Of a DNA stretch of 64,000 nt, positions 1 through 7,582 are shown in pieces. The notes below the pieces were generated by a model. It had not been told where the DNA came from and did no database searches. It saw only the letters and a list, made by a program, of their open reading frames with translations. The stretch lies in assembly GCF_900116685.1 (NCBI RefSeq), contig NZ_FPBL01000001.1, forward strand, positions 124,001 through 188,000, given 5' to 3'. A program made the position numbers and the translations under genes. The stretch is from Nitrosomonas eutropha. Its GTDB lineage: Bacteria; Pseudomonadota; Gammaproteobacteria; Burkholderiales; Nitrosomonadaceae. Position 1 is the first letter of the stretch; every line of letters starts with the position of its first letter.

Positions 1-440
1 AAGGCCGGATAGACCTGGACATGGGTTTGGCCGGCATAAGGCCCGCTGAGCTGAAAAAACTGCCAGCCCTCGCTCTTCAGTGACTCGACAGTGCGCCGGT
101 AATGGCGCCATCGTTCGCCATAGTGAAAAAACTCCTCCACGGCGGCACTCAGCGCCACCACGAGACTGACGATAAACGTAAGCGTCTTGATTGCGGCCGC
201 AGCACCATCACCGACGTTCAAGCTGACCAGCGCCGGAACGATTACGCCCCCGATAATAGTCGTGAGGCGCAGAATGTTATGCCACAAGATGGAATTCCAT
301 GCCCTCTCATCCATCCAGATCACTTGCTCTAGCCACCGTGCCCGGAGAAACTGCTTATTCAGCTCCGGCAACTCCAATACCTCGATGAGCTTGCCCATCT
401 CCACCCGCATCTGTTCATGGTCTTTCGTTTTTTTCAGCAT
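1..440 (-). CDS. DUF4231 membrane protein, 3' end beyond window
   Basis: The frame is open from an ATG at 440 to the left edge, so about 146 N-terminal residues are visible and the C-terminus is missing. The protein starts MLKKTKDHEQMRVEMGKLIE. It then carries the family hallmark 'RWLEQVIWMDERAWNS', two hydrophobic helices (around residues 60-80 and 85-105) and the block 'EEFFHYGERWRHYRRT' followed by 'LKSEGWQFFQLSGPYAG'. These blocks are typical of DUF4231, a two-helix membrane domain resembling the SLATT domains found in some bacterial defence or stress genes. No catalytic motif is visible. The function is unknown, and any defence role is inference from that resemblance. The gene points out of the window, away from the P450 gene. 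Confidence 0.8.
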   Translation of the reverse strand, partial: MLKKTKDHEQMRVEMGKLIEVLELPELNKQFLRARWLEQVIWMDERAWNSILWHNILRLTTIIGGVIVPALVSLNVGDGAAAAIKTLTFIVSLVVALSAAVEEFFHYGERWRHYRRTVESLKSEGWQFFQLSGPYAGQTHVQVYPA

Positions 441-505
441 GGTCGCCCCGCAAGAAAAAAATCGAGCGCATCTGGTGTATAGGAAAAATAAATGCGCTTT
501 TTCTA

Positions 506-564
506 AGAACCTGTTCAATATCTCACTGAGGTGCGCATTACGGCGTTGAAATTGAACAGGTTCT
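506..564. repeat. Repeat family R1, copy A (internally deleted)
   Basis: This 59-bp sequence begins AGAACCTGTTCAA and ends TTGAACAGGTTCT, a perfect 13-bp terminal inverted repeat. Its left 50 bases match one end of the 143-bp copy at 10187-10329. The interior is missing, with the junction at a short shared 'TTGAA' word. It is best read as a deletion derivative of the family also seen at 6516-6658, 10187-10329 and 54321-54465. Confidence 0.85.
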
Positions 565-729
565 AAGGATCTTCTGAAAAACTATCTGCGTTACCATCAC
601 TACGTTAAAAACAATCTCAAAATACTCATTTGCTAGCTGCAAACTGCATTTTTTCGTCTGTTTTCAGATTCTCATTCCCTTTCCCTTTCTACTTCATTGG
701 TGCACCAATAATCCATGGCCCATCTATCA

Positions 730-2610
730 TCAGAAGCCAATCTTAAAGTGCATGGCAAACCAGTTTTCTTCATCCATTTCAAGCTCACCACGCCGTTTCA
801 GGGAACCGATTCTGAGCATCGCACGCAGCGATTCCTGCATGGTGATTTCTGAGGCATAGCGGCCCAGACATTTATGCCGCCCGTAGCCGTGTTGTAAATA
901 AATCAGGCTTTGAGGCGCCTCGCTGGCGCGTTCCTGATTGCACAAGTAAGGCGTTAGCCGTTCATCTCGTGTGACATCAAAGGCCGTTGGATTTGGTACT
1001 ACTTCCGGATCCAGCATGGCTGCGGCATAGGCTACAAACACAACTGTTCCTTTACCGAGGGAGACACCACCAAGTACATCGTTGTCTTGTACGCACATTC
1101 GCAATAAAACCTCACCTTGCGGTTCGAGACGCAAAGCTTCCAGGGCATACTTGCGAAGCCTTTCCAGGCTTTCCGTGTAATCCGACTCATCCGACTCGTC
1201 CGGCTCCACATTGGCCCAATGGCGTGCCTGTTCGAAGCCGGAATCGTTTAATACTTCGTATTTATCCTCCTTCAAGCGAAGCATGGAATCCAGAATACGC
1301 GCCGTTGCTTCCTGGGGATTGACTACCGCACCGACAGCTGTACCAAACACATTCGACCTGATCATTGAATCCGAGAGACGCCGCGCCAGTTCACCTTGCG
1401 GAAGCGGTGCACCGAGCAACCTGGTGAACTCCTTTTCCAGCTTGCCAGTATTTTGTGCCAGTTCAAGCTGCATCCGCAGCAATCTCGTCAGCATGGTGTC
1501 AGGCACCGTTTCACCGTGCTGTAACCTTGCCTTATAGTGCTGAAGCAGTGCGAAAATGTAGGCGCTGAGATATTCGGTCGCGATAATGCCACGCTCACGG
1601 TATTCGGTAAATTTAGGATAAGCCGGATTAATATTATTGAAAATATTACGGAAAGCATCTTTTACCCAGTCAAACAGATCATCCCCGGTCGGCACGATGC
1701 CTTCTTTTATTCTGGTAAAAGTAAAAAATTTCTGCAGATTTTCATCGAGGGCAAAATGATCTCCTCCCCGTAATCCCGGTAATGCTGAGGGCGCTCCTGC
1801 CTCGCAATAGTGGACGCCCAGATAATCGCCAACGATACGCAACGGTACGAATTTGGCGATCGTTGCCACCACATCAATTTCACCTGTGCCTTCGGCTTGT
1901 GCCTGATGTGTCCAGCGTTCAGCTTCCTCGCGAGCCAGGCGGATGAGCGTTTCCTTGTCGCTACGTGATACGGCCCGCCGCAATATTACGTCATCAAGTC
2001 GATAAAGATCGTCGCGATCGGTACCGAGCATGAAATGTGTGTAAGCATCGGGATGCTTGGTTTTATCATCCGTGGCACGCGCCATCTCGGCTGCATACAG
2101 ATCTACCGTGAAGAGATCCGTGCGCTCCAGACACCGAATGACTTCCGGATGACGCATAACTATTACGGGACCAATTGCTGGCTTGAAGATCGGCATGGTG
2201 CTTCTTGGTTGCGCCAGGAGTTCCTGGAACATCGCATCAGGTGAAGTGGCCAGCCATTGGGTGATCACCTGCGCAACCGCAGCACCGCGTATTTGTGCGG
2301 CTGCGGTGAAGGCTGCAACGGCAGCTTCTGCCGCTTGCTTATCCCGGCGATAAGCTTCAGGATCGTTGGCGTACTTAGGATCATCCGGATTAGGCGGACC
2401 GGGCGGCGGAGGAGGTAATGGTGAGCTCGCCTCGGCATTCGCAATATCGCTCAGAAAACTTACAACCGGTGATGGAGAATTGGGCACTTCCTCTTTACCC
2501 GGTGATGGGTTGCCCTGCTTTTTTCCCGATGTCATTTGGATCAGCTTGATAAAACCGCAAGCTATGCCATACAGCTGATCCTTTATTGTCGTCCCATTCT
2601 GCCTGGCCAT
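730..2610 (-). CDS. Cytochrome P450 with long N-terminal extension
   Basis: A 626-residue protein. Near the C-terminus is a P450 cysteine-ligand loop, 'HGYGRHKCLGRYA' (about residues 575-587), preceded by a K-helix ExxR motif in 'ALEALRLEPQGEVLLR' (about 487-502). Together they support a heme-thiolate monooxygenase or isomerase fold. The first 90 residues are low complexity with a proline-rich tract and are not part of the P450 core. The remaining core is longer than ordinary soluble bacterial P450s and, as I recall the family, resembles the P450 half of fatty-acid diol-synthase enzymes; that comparison is from memory. No signal peptide is evident. It lies 23 bp downstream of the diheme cytochrome gene on the same strand, so the two are probably co-transcribed. 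The substrate is unknown; an oxidised lipid is a guess from its neighbours. Confidence 0.8.
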   Translation of the reverse strand: MARQNGTTIKDQLYGIACGFIKLIQMTSGKKQGNPSPGKEEVPNSPSPVVSFLSDIANAEASSPLPPPPPGPPNPDDPKYANDPEAYRRDKQAAEAAVAAFTAAAQIRGAAVAQVITQWLATSPDAMFQELLAQPRSTMPIFKPAIGPVIVMRHPEVIRCLERTDLFTVDLYAAEMARATDDKTKHPDAYTHFMLGTDRDDLYRLDDVILRRAVSRSDKETLIRLAREEAERWTHQAQAEGTGEIDVVATIAKFVPLRIVGDYLGVHYCEAGAPSALPGLRGGDHFALDENLQKFFTFTRIKEGIVPTGDDLFDWVKDAFRNIFNNINPAYPKFTEYRERGIIATEYLSAYIFALLQHYKARLQHGETVPDTMLTRLLRMQLELAQNTGKLEKEFTRLLGAPLPQGELARRLSDSMIRSNVFGTAVGAVVNPQEATARILDSMLRLKEDKYEVLNDSGFEQARHWANVEPDESDESDYTESLERLRKYALEALRLEPQGEVLLRMCVQDNDVLGGVSLGKGTVVFVAYAAAMLDPEVVPNPTAFDVTRDERLTPYLCNQERASEAPQSLIYLQHGYGRHKCLGRYASEITMQESLRAMLRIGSLKRRGELEMDEENWFAMHFKIGF

Positions 2611-2633
2611 ATCGCCTCCCTTTTTTACAACGG

Positions 2634-4586
2634 TTACAACGTTTTCATGTATTCAATGACTGCCCACACCTGCTCGTCCGTCCACTCGCTGCCGTAGGTA
2701 TGACCGGCATTCGAGTTACCGCGCACCGTTGTATCGTGCTCGGCAAAGTGCACGGCATCGCCGGGGCCGTATTCATCCAGCGCAGGAGCCTTGTCCCAAA
2801 CAAAACCAATTTTTGCTTCATCATATTTGATATTGCCGCGAATAAATTTCACCGGCCGTTCAGCAGGTCGCAAGAGGTGCCACAAAGTTGGCACAGAGCC
2901 GTTGTGAAGATAAGGGGCCTGGGCCCAGATACCATGAAGCACATCCGGCTTGTAACCCGATGCTTCACCGCGCGGCGTGACGAAATACGCCTCGTCATCG
3001 GCTGCGCGGCTGCCTCGTTTGGGGCGGCACCAATCACTGCCGCCCCGCTCGACATAAAGTTCACAAGTCTCACGGATCAATTCAAGCAACCCCAGACGAG
3101 CCGTCGGCGTGATCTGCATTGCCCGGTTCATATCAGTGCCGACGTTATAGACCTTCTTATTCTGAGCATAATGACAGGCAGAAGCGCACTGCTGCTCGAA
3201 AAGGGGTTTACCTTTAGCCGCCAGATCAAGATCCACTGAAAAGGGGTAAGGAGAAGGTGGCAAATCATCGATAAACGGATTCATTGCCTCATGGATGCGG
3301 ACATTTACTTTAGAGGGATCACCTCCCGAGGAAACCCCTGAGGCGAGTACCCGTGCCTCGGCTGCCTGATTTGCATCCCAGTTAGCCAGACCATGGTCAC
3401 GCGAATACCACAGACTCTTGATATCGGAAATGCCTGGAAGGTGAGACATCCATTCATATGCCGTATTGAACAGGCGCTCACCAGCCTTTTGAAGACGTTC
3501 TTCCCGTGGCAGATTTTCCAGCCCTGCAAAGAAAGGATGATCATCCGGCAAGCGTGCCAGGTAGCTGTCACGTCTGGCATGCACCGCGACCAGTCCGGTA
3601 GCGGTACCAAACGCATCCATGCGCCCGGGAGTTGGACCAAATGCACTTGGTGCTTTTTGTCCCGCTTTATCCGCATCTATCGGATTCGAGGCCTGGGCCA
3701 GATACATGAGCTCCGTCGTCTTGGCCAGGCCAATCAGAAATTTGACTGCTTCTTCAAGGTTACCCAATACGCGCGCAACCTGAACCTTGGCGTACTCAGC
3801 ACTGGCTAATCGCTCCTCAGGCGTTTTGCCGCCGTAAAACCAGGCAGGATCAGTCTCAATCCTGTTGTTAAGGAATGCAGCAATTCTGGCAACCTGATCA
3901 AAATTAACCTGAATTTTGCTTGGGTCAGGACTATCCACCTTAATCAGTTTCTTGCCTGTATCGTAGAGCAGGCCGACGTATCCCGACGACTCGATTTCGG
4001 TATTAGGTGCACCGATTAAATGGCGGATACGATCTTTAACGTAGATCCGGCCGGTATGACAAGCGCCACAAGAGAAAAAGACGTTATCTGTGCGCTTGTC
4101 CTCCGGAACCGCCGGATCCTGTGCCGTGAAAAGTCCGTAAGGCAAGGGATAGCGCTGTTCTGGTGGAAGCAGCTTGCCCGATTCGGGATCATAGTCATCC
4201 GGATGGGGGCCGAACCCCAGATTACCCAGCGAGCCCTGCCCTTTCCAGATATCAGGATAAACTTCGATTACGGCGCGCAGCAGCACATAAGGCACGCCGT
4301 TGAAAGCCAGTGGACGAGTATTAAACCATTCACGGCCTAACCGATTGCTGTACCAGGGTGTACGCGCTTCGCTGTCGGTCGCGATTCGTTTGATGGCGGC
4401 ATCGCTCAAATAGGCAGCCTGTTGCTGTTCGCGCTGCGCGCGCTCCTCCTCCCAGCTGCGAGCCTGCTGGTCGGGTGGCTGAACGTCTCCTTTTTGGGAA
4501 TCTTTGCATGAAATGAGCGCTGCAAGGATGAACAGAGTCATTGCGCAGCGAATCATGGTGGAAGTAAAAAAGCCTGGATTCTTCAT
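2634..4586 (-). CDS. RoxA-like diheme c-type cytochrome lipoprotein
   Basis: A 650-residue exported protein. The N-terminus has a hydrophobic signal ending in a lipobox-like 'LAALISC', predicting an outer- or inner-membrane-anchored periplasmic lipoprotein. One canonical heme c site is clear ('CGACH', about residue 173). The second is 'CASACH' (about residue 470), which has three residues between the cysteines instead of two. The C-terminal block 'LHGIWAQAPYLHNGSVPTLW' is typical of the family containing the rubber oxygenase RoxA and related diheme peroxidase-like proteins. In that family the hemes catalyse dioxygenation or peroxide chemistry on polyisoprenoids or other lipids. The substrate here is not known. 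It is the first gene of a probable two-gene unit with the P450 downstream. The assignment to the RoxA-like group is from motif memory; 'diheme cytochrome c' is firm. Confidence 0.8.
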   Translation of the reverse strand: MKNPGFFTSTMIRCAMTLFILAALISCKDSQKGDVQPPDQQARSWEEERAQREQQQAAYLSDAAIKRIATDSEARTPWYSNRLGREWFNTRPLAFNGVPYVLLRAVIEVYPDIWKGQGSLGNLGFGPHPDDYDPESGKLLPPEQRYPLPYGLFTAQDPAVPEDKRTDNVFFSCGACHTGRIYVKDRIRHLIGAPNTEIESSGYVGLLYDTGKKLIKVDSPDPSKIQVNFDQVARIAAFLNNRIETDPAWFYGGKTPEERLASAEYAKVQVARVLGNLEEAVKFLIGLAKTTELMYLAQASNPIDADKAGQKAPSAFGPTPGRMDAFGTATGLVAVHARRDSYLARLPDDHPFFAGLENLPREERLQKAGERLFNTAYEWMSHLPGISDIKSLWYSRDHGLANWDANQAAEARVLASGVSSGGDPSKVNVRIHEAMNPFIDDLPPSPYPFSVDLDLAAKGKPLFEQQCASACHYAQNKKVYNVGTDMNRAMQITPTARLGLLELIRETCELYVERGGSDWCRPKRGSRAADDEAYFVTPRGEASGYKPDVLHGIWAQAPYLHNGSVPTLWHLLRPAERPVKFIRGNIKYDEAKIGFVWDKAPALDEYGPGDAVHFAEHDTTVRGNSNAGHTYGSEWTDEQVWAVIEYMKTL

Positions 4587-4752
4587 TGCAGCCCCCTTCC
4601 AGATAGTTGGCGGAAAGTTATTCTACTGCGCTTTTTCTCATGATGACAATGTCAAATAATGGCAATGTATAAAATATATTAGACGAGAATTAACCTGCCT
4701 GGTTTATCGGTGCAGTACTGTAATAACAGCACCCTGACATGATTCGGGGAGT

Positions 4753-5583
4753 TTATGAATTCACGTCAGGTGGAAAGGATGGCGGCAAGCAATCCGGAGA
4801 TACGCGAGGTACGCGAACGCAAATCGCCACCGCCACGAACAAAATACCAATGCAAGAGATTAAATGTTTCAGCGTGTGCCCGCTGATGCCGACAGCATCG
4901 TAGACAGGCATGTCGTCGAGTTCAAATATCTTCGCCAGTACGTAAGCTGCAAGCGGTGCCCACATGAACATTGACGGCTTTAGGCGTGAGGGAAACAGCA
5001 GCATAATCAATGGAACCAGAACAACAGGCAGGTACTGGATCAGCACGTAGAGACGCAGATCTCCCCGCCCATATAACTCCGTGAAGTACCAGTAAAAAAC
5101 CGACACTGATCCCAATAAAAGTAACGGGATCAACAAAGTTCGGCCGTAATGCTCGCTGATATGCTCTCCAACGATGATGCAGAAAAATGCCATGAATGCC
5201 GCAGCCATAGGCAGACGATCCCAAACCAGCGTAGCGTTATTAGGTTCCAGATGGTAATAAGCTGAGCCCAGCCCTATGAACATCGTGGCGATAAAAAATA
5301 CCGTGTAACCCGGCCGCAAAGCCTGCAGCACTCCTTGCGACTTGCTGGACCTCAGCATTACCAGTCCCGTAACCCCAACCAGAACAAACGCAACACTGGA
5401 GGCAACGTTGTAGAAGTTAGGGATGCCCAAAAAGTACCTGGTATCCGCGAAATTGTTGTAGTGCGGATCTTGCGGAATCGCTTCTTGCGTAAAGACGCCC
5501 ATCGCGCTAACGATCGCAATGACGATGATGAATATCAGTCGCTTTTTATGTGCAAGATGCTGAGGTATGTCCACGGTGGGCAT
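4753..5583 (-). CDS. CREST-family (alkaline ceramidase-like) membrane hydrolase
   Basis: A 276-residue integral membrane protein with about seven hydrophobic helices. The pattern 'GSAYYHLEPNNATLVWDRLPM' gives a Ser, His and Asp cluster. A C-terminal 'SGHTLKHLIS' supplies two more histidines. This Ser/His/Asp/His-x3-His arrangement is the metal-binding hallmark of the CREST superfamily, which includes alkaline ceramidases and PAQR receptors. Many bacterial members are annotated only as ceramidase-domain proteins. The frame extends to a TTG at 5628, but the ATG at 5583 is preferred; neither has a strong ribosome binding site. The gene sits between the bacterioferritin and diheme cytochrome genes on the same strand. 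An amide- or lipid-hydrolase role is inferred from the fold. Confidence 0.7.
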   Translation of the reverse strand: MPTVDIPQHLAHKKRLIFIIVIAIVSAMGVFTQEAIPQDPHYNNFADTRYFLGIPNFYNVASSVAFVLVGVTGLVMLRSSKSQGVLQALRPGYTVFFIATMFIGLGSAYYHLEPNNATLVWDRLPMAAAFMAFFCIIVGEHISEHYGRTLLIPLLLLGSVSVFYWYFTELYGRGDLRLYVLIQYLPVVLVPLIMLLFPSRLKPSMFMWAPLAAYVLAKIFELDDMPVYDAVGISGHTLKHLISCIGILFVAVAICVRVPRVSPDCLPPSFPPDVNS

Positions 5584-5676
5584 CGTCTTACATTGGGCAG
5601 ACCGGCGCGATGGGAAAGTTGAGCGCAAGCATTCGGGGTGCAGTACGACGTAATGCGCGGACGATTCTGAAATGAA

Positions 5677-6138
5677 TCAACTCTTTGGCGTTTCGTACAC
5701 GTCTGTTTTACCCGTTCGCCGCAACATCTTGTTAACCTGATCCACGTGCATCTCTTCTTCGACAATGAGACTGCGCGCATAATCCTCCAGCAGCACTGAT
5801 TTGTCCCGAGCCAGCTCCAGCAGCGCATAGTAGGCGGTGAGTGACTGGTTTTCATGCGCCAGCGATTCTCGCAGAATATCACCAATATCATGCACGTGCG
5901 TTTCCAGCAGAGGGCCGATCCCAAGCGAGGGATAGCCGCCCAGCAGCGTGACGAGTTCACCGGCTTTATGCGCGTGGAGCAGACCTTCTTCGGCCTGCTG
6001 CTTGAGCCATTCCACTACTGGAATACGGTTGTAGCCAAACACCATCAATGAATAGTGCGTATATCGCACCACGCCGGCAAGCTCAAGCTCCATGATCTCG
6101 TTCAGCAGCGCGATTGCCTTGTCTTTATCGAAATCCAT
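5677..6138 (-). CDS. Bacterioferritin-like ferritin-superfamily protein
   Basis: A 153-residue four-helix ferritin-like protein. Metal-binding helices are visible as 'ELELAGVVRYTHYSLM', 'EEGLLHAHKAGEL', 'LAHENQSLTAYYALLE' and 'VEEEMHVDQVNKML'; Glu and His in these positions form the di-iron ferroxidase centre. The likely role is cytoplasmic iron storage or detoxification of iron and peroxide. The ATG at 6138 is chosen because AGGAGAAAC lies directly upstream. The in-frame ATG at 6165 would place that sequence inside the gene. It is the first gene of the leftward group bfr / CREST hydrolase / diheme cytochrome / P450, all on the minus strand, and could supply or buffer iron for the heme proteins; that link is inference. 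Confidence 0.8.
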   Translation of the reverse strand: MDFDKDKAIALLNEIMELELAGVVRYTHYSLMVFGYNRIPVVEWLKQQAEEGLLHAHKAGELVTLLGGYPSLGIGPLLETHVHDIGDILRESLAHENQSLTAYYALLELARDKSVLLEDYARSLIVEEEMHVDQVNKMLRRTGKTDVYETPKS

Positions 6139-6694
6139 GTGTTTCTCCTTTATGGTTATGAGCATTCAGGGAAGTATGCACCGGTTTGCTGCATCAGATA
6201 CCTCACCACAACTTTCATGAAATTGCAAAGCATCGACCATGCGCAGCATTGCATCCACATCAGCATATAGGAAAAACAAATGCTTTTTTAAAATTTATTA
6301 CGCATAAACCATTGTGCTCGCTGAATGCCTTTATCTGCTGCCTGTTCGTTGCAATGCCCATGATGCGCAAGGCTCTCCCGGCATTGAACACCATAAATCA
6401 ATTCTAAATAATGCATAATTCATTAAGAAAATGATGATTACAATCGATCAAGTCAAACAGATTCCGGCAGAAAAATCGGATAGATTCCACTATGCAGTCA
6501 GCCAGTTAATTTCTAAGAATCTGTTCAAGATCTCGATCAAGGGAGGCAGTGCAAGGCAAAATTGAACGAGAAAGTGGAGCATACTTGAAGTATGTGAGCA
6601 TTTTGAGTTCAGTTTTAACGCCGTAATGCGCCCTTCAGTAAGATATTGAACAGGTTCTAAAACCGGTACCTGATGAAAATCAACAGGAGAGAAT
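6139..6694. other. Intergenic region between divergent bacterioferritin and DUF5995 genes
   Basis: This 556-bp stretch separates two divergent genes, so promoters for both should be here. The right part is repeat copy B (6516-6658). I see no convincing gene. The short open frames on both strands lack ribosome binding sites and family motifs. Confidence 0.6.
6516..6658. repeat. Repeat family R1, copy B (full length, 143 bp)
   Basis: Begins AGAATCTGTTCAAGATCTCG and ends ATATTGAACAGGTTCT. The termini are inverted repeats with one mismatch. The centre contains CATACTTGAAGTATG, an odd-length palindrome with 7-bp arms. It is nearly identical to the copy at 54321-54465 in the same orientation and to the copy at 10187-10329 in the opposite orientation. 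No coding capacity is seen. The size and ends suggest a MITE-like non-autonomous element. Confidence 0.9.
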
Positions 6695-7474
6695 ATGTCC
6701 GCCACACGCTTTCCCGCCTTAATCGCAACACCTGCAAGAACGATTGATGAGGTTGCTCATCAACTAACTGCCATTATTGAATGGTCAAAGCAGAATAATT
6801 CCCGTACCGGTTATTTTGCAGCGCTCTATCGCAAGGTCATCCTCCAGGCTAAAAAAGGAATCGAGGAAGGCTTGTTCGATGATGGGCCGCGCATGGAGCG
6901 TCTGGATGTGATTTTCGCCAATCGCTATCTTCAAGCCTGTTATCAGTACCAGACGGGGCAAACGCCAACTCAATCCTGGGTGCGCGCCTTTGATGAAACC
7001 AGGCATTGGTGGCCCATCGTCCTGCAGCATTTATTACTGGGCATGAATGCCCATATCAACCTTGATCTGGGTATTGCCGTTGCGGAAACAGTGCCGCCCG
7101 AAGAATTACCTGGCCTGAAAAATGATTTTGACAAAATCAATCAGATCCTAGCCAGCCTGGTAGGCGGCGTGCAAAATGAACTGGCCGAAATATGGCCAAT
7201 GCTACGATGGTTAAACCGTTATCTGGGCAGTGTGGAAACCTCCCTGATCAATTTCAGTATGGTAAAAGCGCGTGATGCTGCCTGGTCATTTGCCGAGACC
7301 CTGTCGCCCTTAACTACGGAACAGCGCCAACAGGAAATTACGGATAAGGATGAAGCGATTGCCCTGTTTTCCAGCGTGATTTCTCACCCTGGTTTTACCG
7401 CTTCTTTCATTAATAAAATAATCCGCCTGGGTGAACGGGGAACGACCCGCCAGCATATAGAGATACTGGAGTAA
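6695..7474 (+). CDS. DUF5995 family protein
   Basis: A 259-residue soluble protein starting with an ATG preceded by a good ribosome binding site (AGGAGAG). Two family blocks are clear: 'TGYFAALYRKVI' with 'FDDGPRMERLDVIFANRYL' around residues 40-85, and 'HWWPIVLQHLLLGMNAHINL' around residues 105-125. The second contains the conserved 'GMNAHINLDLG' core with a His/Asn/Asp cluster. These identify DUF5995, whose biochemical activity is unknown to me. No signal peptide or membrane helix is present. It stands alone on the plus strand between two minus-strand genes, inside the accessory region with P450, diheme cytochrome and hydrolase genes. Confidence 0.8.
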   Translation: MSATRFPALIATPARTIDEVAHQLTAIIEWSKQNNSRTGYFAALYRKVILQAKKGIEEGLFDDGPRMERLDVIFANRYLQACYQYQTGQTPTQSWVRAFDETRHWWPIVLQHLLLGMNAHINLDLGIAVAETVPPEELPGLKNDFDKINQILASLVGGVQNELAEIWPMLRWLNRYLGSVETSLINFSMVKARDAAWSFAETLSPLTTEQRQQEITDKDEAIALFSSVISHPGFTASFINKIIRLGERGTTRQHIEILE

Positions 7475-7582
7475 TCCTCCAAAACCGAAATATCCACCCA
7501 ATGCGGGTAATATCGCTTTGCGATGTTGTGTCTGCGTATCCCGTAACTACACTTGATTGAGCCCGGCAGCAATATAAACCGA

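Noticed and set aside
102..549. Plus-strand frames opposite the left-edge gene
   Set aside because: They are antisense to the DUF4231 gene, whose family blocks on the minus strand are unmistakable, or cross repeat copy A.
565..729. Second possible repeat beginning GATCTTCTGAAAAAC before the P450 stop
   Set aside because: It looks like a dispersed repeat end, but no second copy was found in this window. The region at 37410-37480 is only loosely similar.
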